Shown: piece by piece, positions 60,249 through 64,000 of the stretch | Layout of the letters: each line of letters starts with the position of its first letter | How positions within the stretch are numbered: position 1 is the first letter of the stretch | Assembly (NCBI GenBank): GCA_003161435.1 | Contig: PMOS01000020.1 | Location: 83,439 to 147,438, forward strand | Length of the DNA stretch: 64,000 nt | From: Vulcanimicrobiota bacterium | GTDB taxonomy: Bacteria > Vulcanimicrobiota > Vulcanimicrobiia > Vulcanimicrobiales > Vulcanimicrobiaceae | Reading direction: 5' to 3' | Notes under the pieces: generated by a model | Told to the model about the DNA's origin: nothing | Database searches by the model: none | Seen by the model: only the letters and a program-made list of their open reading frames with translations | Position numbers and translations under genes: made by a program

Positions 60249-61442
60249 CTATTTCTCGAGCGGGTCCTTCACCATCGGAACCGTTTGGAACTCGACGTTC
60301 TGCAGTACGCCGTTCTTTTTCTCGACCCGGCGCAGGTAGATGTTCTGCACGATGTCGCGGGTCGACGCGTCGATCGTGATCGGTCCGCGCGGGCTCTCGT
60401 ACGACAATCCTTTGAGCGCGTCCATGATCTTGTCGGGCGACGTGTCGCCCTTCGTTTTTTGCACCGCCAGATAAATCGCGTGCATCGCGTCGTACGCCGC
60501 TGCAGCCATCAGGTTCGGGCGCGGGTTCGCGCCGGTCGCCGCCGTATAGTCCCGCACGAACTCGTCGTTGAGCTTCGACGGGTGGGCTTCGGAGTAGTGG
60601 TACGACGTCACCACGCCGAGCACGGCGTCGCCTTCGGCGTTGAGCGCGTCCTCGGTGACGAAGTCGCCGGTGCCGATCACTTTGATCCCGTCTTTAGCGA
60701 GATTCTGATCGGCGTACCCCTTCATGAGCGCGATCGGCATCTGGCCGGTCGGGACGAACACGTAGAGCGCGTCGGGTTTCGCGTCCTTGACGCGCTGCAG
60801 GTACGACGAGAAATCGAGATTGCCCATCGGGACGTGCACTTCGCCGACGATCGTTCCGCCGGCGGCGGTGAAGCCTTCCTTGAACTGCGTCGCCGACTCC
60901 AGGCCGGGCGCGTAGTCGGCGACCAGGATGTAGGCCTTCTTGATCCCGTTCTGCGGCGCCCACTTCGACATGGGCTGCACGATCTGCGCGATCGTCATCC
61001 CGTAGCGCGATGTATAGGGATTGTTGTTCATGATGTTCGAGGTCGCGCCGTTGACGATGAAAAATGGCTTCTTGGCCTGCGTCGAGACGCTCTCGATCGC
61101 AATGGCGGTCGGCGTGAACGCCGCGCCGAGCAGAAAGTCGACGTTCGACTGGACGACCAGCTCCTGCGCCATGCGCTTCGCGACCTCGGCGTTCGGGCCG
61201 CCGTCGTCGCGCTTGATGATCTCGACTTTGCGGCCAGACCACGTGTCGCCGTAGCGCTTGAGGAACGCCGCGATCCCGCCGTCGAGCTCCTTGCCCGCGT
61301 TGGGTGTGAGTCCGGAGAACGACGTGACGACGCCGATCCTGATCGGCGTGGAGTCGGCCGCGGGGGTCGCCGTCGGCGCGACCAGGAGCGCTGCCGCCGC
61401 CAGGGCGGCGATGCGCACGGAAGCTGCGATTGGGGTCGCCAT
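60249..61442 (-). CDS. ABC transporter substrate-binding protein (LivK-like)
   Basis: 397 residues. Signal peptide (SVRIAALAAAALLVAPTATPA), then a periplasmic-binding fold: PIRIGVVTSFSGLTPNAGKE, VDFLLGAAFTPTAIAIESV, and C-terminal YDAMHAIYLAVQKTKGDTSP. Branched-chain/urea/amide class by pattern; the ligand cannot be told. GGAGG ribosome site before the ATG. First gene of the transporter operon that ends with MetE-like and aldo/keto reductase genes. Confidence 0.9.
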   Translation of the reverse strand: MATPIAASVRIAALAAAALLVAPTATPAADSTPIRIGVVTSFSGLTPNAGKELDGGIAAFLKRYGDTWSGRKVEIIKRDDGGPNAEVAKRMAQELVVQSNVDFLLGAAFTPTAIAIESVSTQAKKPFFIVNGATSNIMNNNPYTSRYGMTIAQIVQPMSKWAPQNGIKKAYILVADYAPGLESATQFKEGFTAAGGTIVGEVHVPMGNLDFSSYLQRVKDAKPDALYVFVPTGQMPIALMKGYADQNLAKDGIKVIGTGDFVTEDALNAEGDAVLGVVTSYHYSEAHPSKLNDEFVRDYTAATGANPRPNLMAAAAYDAMHAIYLAVQKTKGDTSPDKIMDALKGLSYESPRGPITIDASTRDIVQNIYLRRVEKKNGVLQNVEFQTVPMVKDPLEK

Positions 61443-61544
61443 CAGTCGGTCCTCCGAAATATGCGATCGCCGCGTCTAAGCTCACGGCGACGTTCTCGAC
61501 TTCGCGCTCGGCAGCCCCAGTCCGCCCTGGAGGGCTCGCTCCGT

Positions 61545-62948
61545 CTAGACGGCCACTTGGAGTGCGCGTACCTCATCGGCCGAATGCTGCACGGTAGGAC
61601 TGAAGAAGCACGTCGTGGCGCGTCCGTCACGCTTTGCCTGATACATCGCCGTGTCGGCGTTGCGGATCAGCGTTTCCGCATCTTGTCCGTCCTGCGGAAA
61701 GAGCGCGACGCCGATGCTGCACGTGACGGTGATATCTCCGCCGGGGACGTGAATCGGTTCGGCGGTCACCCGCTCGAGATCGCGCACGACCTTTGCAAAC
61801 TGATCGACCTCGGCAATTTCCCCGAACACCGCGATGAACTCGTCGCCCCCCATCCGCGCAACGCAATCCGTCTGACGCGTCGCGGAGCGAAAACGCTTGG
61901 CGATCTCTTTGAGGAGCATGTCGCCGGCGGCGTGACCCATCGTGTCGTTCACGTGCTTGAACTGGTCGACGTCGATGAACAGCACCGCCACCGTCCGGTT
62001 CATCTCCCGGGCTCGAACGATTGCCGTCGCCAGCCGTTCGTTGAGCAACGAACGATTCGGCAGGCCGGTCAGCCGGTCGTGAAGCGCGTCGTGCGCGAGT
62101 TGTGCCTCGCTTTGGAGCGCTCGAGCGAGAGCGTCGTTGCGCGCAGTCATGTCTTGGACGTTCATGACGTAGACCTTGTCGTCTTCTCGCGCGATGGAGA
62201 TGGACGTTACGTGAGCGTCGAGGCGCGAGCCGTCGGCCCGGCGGTGCTTCAGGTCGACCGTCGTGGCACCTTCACGGTGATCCGCGGCGGCTTTCGGGCC
62301 CGGATGTTGGGCGTACTCGGGCGCGAGCAAGTCGTTGGTCGTCATCGCGAGGAACTGCTCGCGCGTGTAGCCGTACCACGCGATGGCGGTGTAGTTGACG
62401 TCGATGAACCGGTTCGTCGCCACGTCGACGATCATCTTCGCATTCGGATTGTGGTCGAAAACGGCGCGGCTCCGTTGGAACAGGAGCTCCGCAGCGTGTC
62501 GACGGCGCTCAGCCCGCCGGGCGGTCGACAGAATCTCGGCCAGCTCGCGGAGAAAACGCCGGTCGGGTGGTCCGGCCGCTACCCGTTTCGAACCGATCGA
62601 AAGGACGCTGTAGGTGTCTGCCCCGGTCCGGACCCCGGCGGCGATGTCGCGACGGGTTTCGCCGCGGGCACGGACGCGCGTCGCGAACGAGCCCGAGGCA
62701 CCTTCCCCGGCGGTTCGCGCCAGGTACGGATCGCCGGGCGGCAGCGCCTCGACTCCCCCTTCACGGCGCACCTCATCGTGAAGCGTCAGCGGGCCGTTCG
62801 CCTCCGACGCAGCATAGAACGCGGCGACGTCGCACGACGTCACGTCGCGAAGACGCTGTAACGCGTCGTGGACGAGCTCGTCCCAAGCGACGCCGCGTAA
62901 TGCCGCTTGGCTTATTGCCAGCAACGCGGAGGCCGCCTTGACGCTCAT
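61545..62948 (-). CDS. GAF-PAS-GGDEF diguanylate cyclase (no EAL)
   Basis: 467 residues. GAF-like sensor at about 5-150 (DVTSCDVAAFYAASEANG), PAS at about 165-290 (DHNPNAKMIVDVATNRFIDV), GGDEF at about 300-440 with intact RMGGDEF and TGLPNRSLLNER. It stops shortly after the linker CFFSPTVQHSADEV, exactly where the related proteins at 10970 and 62945 enter an EAL domain. The ATG overlaps the stop of the GGDEF-EAL gene (ATGA), so the two are cotranslated. Confidence 0.88.
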   Translation of the reverse strand: MSVKAASALLAISQAALRGVAWDELVHDALQRLRDVTSCDVAAFYAASEANGPLTLHDEVRREGGVEALPPGDPYLARTAGEGASGSFATRVRARGETRRDIAAGVRTGADTYSVLSIGSKRVAAGPPDRRFLRELAEILSTARRAERRRHAAELLFQRSRAVFDHNPNAKMIVDVATNRFIDVNYTAIAWYGYTREQFLAMTTNDLLAPEYAQHPGPKAAADHREGATTVDLKHRRADGSRLDAHVTSISIAREDDKVYVMNVQDMTARNDALARALQSEAQLAHDALHDRLTGLPNRSLLNERLATAIVRAREMNRTVAVLFIDVDQFKHVNDTMGHAAGDMLLKEIAKRFRSATRQTDCVARMGGDEFIAVFGEIAEVDQFAKVVRDLERVTAEPIHVPGGDITVTCSIGVALFPQDGQDAETLIRNADTAMYQAKRDGRATTCFFSPTVQHSADEVRALQVAV

Positions 62949-64000
62949 ACAACCCGCTGGAGCGCGCGCGGGGCCGAGCGGGCGCGGTCGCGCGCACGCG
63001 AATCGGCGCGAAGCCGCTCGCCGAACTCCGCGGCGGGCATCGGCCGAGCGAACAGGTGTCCCTGGGCCGCGTCGCAGTTCAATTTGGCTAGCATGGTGCG
63101 CTGGGCGACCGTCTCGACACCTTCGGCGATGACCTTCGCGCCCAAGCCGTGCGCCGCGGTGATCACCGCCGACGCGATCGCCTGGTCGACCGGACTGATC
63201 GCAATGCACTCGACGAAGCACATGTCGAGCTTCAACGTGTCGACCGTGTTCGAGCGTAGCGTCGCCAGCGAGTTGTAGCCCGTGCCGAAGTCGTCGATGG
63301 CGATGCGAACGCCGCCCGCGCGCAATGCCTCGACGACCGCTGAGGTGCGCTCGACGTTCGTGCTCATCGCCGTCTCGGTGAGCTCGAGTTCGAGCAGGTT
63401 CGGCGCCAGCCCGGACTCGTTGAGTGCTTGCTCCACCGTCCGCACGAAATGCGGATCGGCAAGCTGCTTCGCGGAGACGTTGACGCTGACGCGAATCGGG
63501 GATGCCTGACGGCTCCACGCCGCGTTCTGCAGGCACGCGGTGCGCAGAACCCAGGCACCGATCGGAACGATGAGCCCCGATGCCTCGGCGTACGGGATGA
63601 AGAGGTTGGGTTGAACGGTCGATCCGTCGGGCTGCGGCCAGCGGATGAGCGCTTCGCTGGCCACCAGGGTGCCGTCGAGCTCGTAGATCGGTTGGTAGGC
63701 GAGTTGAAACGCGTCGTCCTCGAGCGCTTTTCTCAGCCGCGCTTCGAGCCGGATCCGCTGCTCCGCCTCGTGCTGCATCGCCGGGGTGAAGAAGCACGTC
63801 GCCGACCGGCCGTCGCGTTTGGCCTGATACATCGCGGTGTCCGCGTTGCGGATCAGCGTTTCCGCGTCGTCCCCGTCCTGCGGGTACAGGGCGACGCCGA
63901 TGCTGCACGTCACCGCCATGTCACCGCCCGGCAGCTGCACCGGATCCGCCGCTACCTGCTCGAGCTTGCGAACGACTTGCGCGACGTGATCGATCTCGGC
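62945..64000 (-). CDS. GGDEF-EAL c-di-GMP protein (5' part beyond window)
   Basis: 351 residues within the window, open at the right edge. The GGDEF end (CSIGVALYPQDGDDAETLIR) is followed by an EAL domain with SEALIRWP, LELTETAM, IDDFGTGYNSL and IAEGVE, all catalytic residues present. Cotranslated with the next gene, the pair could set c-di-GMP levels. Close relative of the protein at 10970. Confidence 0.88.
   Translation of the reverse strand, partial: AEIDHVAQVVRKLEQVAADPVQLPGGDMAVTCSIGVALYPQDGDDAETLIRNADTAMYQAKRDGRSATCFFTPAMQHEAEQRIRLEARLRKALEDDAFQLAYQPIYELDGTLVASEALIRWPQPDGSTVQPNLFIPYAEASGLIVPIGAWVLRTACLQNAAWSRQASPIRVSVNVSAKQLADPHFVRTVEQALNESGLAPNLLELELTETAMSTNVERTSAVVEALRAGGVRIAIDDFGTGYNSLATLRSNTVDTLKLDMCFVECIAISPVDQAIASAVITAAHGLGAKVIAEGVETVAQRTMLAKLNCDAAQGHLFARPMPAAEFGERLRADSRARDRARSAPRALQRVV

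Noticed and set aside
1-64000. tRNA, rRNA, CRISPR, transposase or phage genes
   Set aside because: None of their patterns (clover-leaf, repeated spacers, DDE or integrase motifs, terminal inverted repeats) was seen on either strand by eye.

Overview
The window is high G+C bacterial DNA, densely packed with genes on both strands. Start codons commonly overlap the preceding stop (ATGA, GTGA, TGATG), and GTG starts are frequent. No rRNA, tRNA, CRISPR array, phage or insertion sequence was seen. Gene content suggests a soil-type, respiring, signal-rich bacterium: a ba3-type oxidase, RND and MacAB efflux, c-di-GMP enzymes, many universal stress proteins and several small secreted proteins of no known family. 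My best guess is a Candidatus Eremiobacterota/Vulcanimicrobiota-like lineage. That guess rests on the general look of the orphan secreted proteins and not on a marker gene, so it is weak.

Region by region. 1-6.8 kb: a DHA2-type MFS exporter (cut by the window start) diverging from an XRE regulator with a palindromic operator, an atypical SDR, a cyclase-family hydrolase followed by an HExxH protein, a tautomerase and small secreted proteins. 7-11 kb: an overlapping operon of a 28-residue membrane peptide, an SDR and the E1alpha/E1beta/E2 subunits of a 2-oxoacid dehydrogenase. 11-16 kb: a PAS-GGDEF-EAL protein, three secreted proteins, a beta-carbonic anhydrase and a methyltransferase. 16-22 kb: an RND pump whose permease carries a low-complexity insertion of about 240 residues, then a secreted serine hydrolase and a cytochrome b.

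23-54.5 kb is the most interesting part. It holds a ba3 oxidase with SCO chaperone, five tandem-domain universal stress proteins, phosphoketolase, acetate kinase, a phosphoribosyltransferase, flavin-binding split-barrel proteins (one frameshifted), a BON protein, a SpoIIE-type phosphatase, a hybrid sensor kinase, and an OmpR/PhoB-type regulator coupled to a tiny DHp-like protein. It also holds a secreted CuA-like cupredoxin with a monoheme barrel-like protein, a triheme cytochrome, MacAB, a molybdenum hydroxylase, and six copies of one small SRPBCC-like family. About fifteen transcription units here share one promoter design: a pair of 7-bp repeats (Y/G-TTC-N-C-N) 11 bp apart, then 9 or 20 bp, then a TAnnnT-like -10 element. 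In most of them the start codon lies 6-7 bp after the -10, so the mRNAs should be leaderless. This looks like a response-regulator regulon for low oxygen, energy stress or dormancy; it is an inference from sequence only.

54.5-64 kb: a complete branched-chain amino-acid-type ABC transporter operon (substrate-binding protein, two permeases, two ATPases) that continues into a MetE-like methyltransferase and an aldo/keto reductase. It is followed by a GAF-PAS-GGDEF protein coupled to a GGDEF-EAL protein that runs off the window end.
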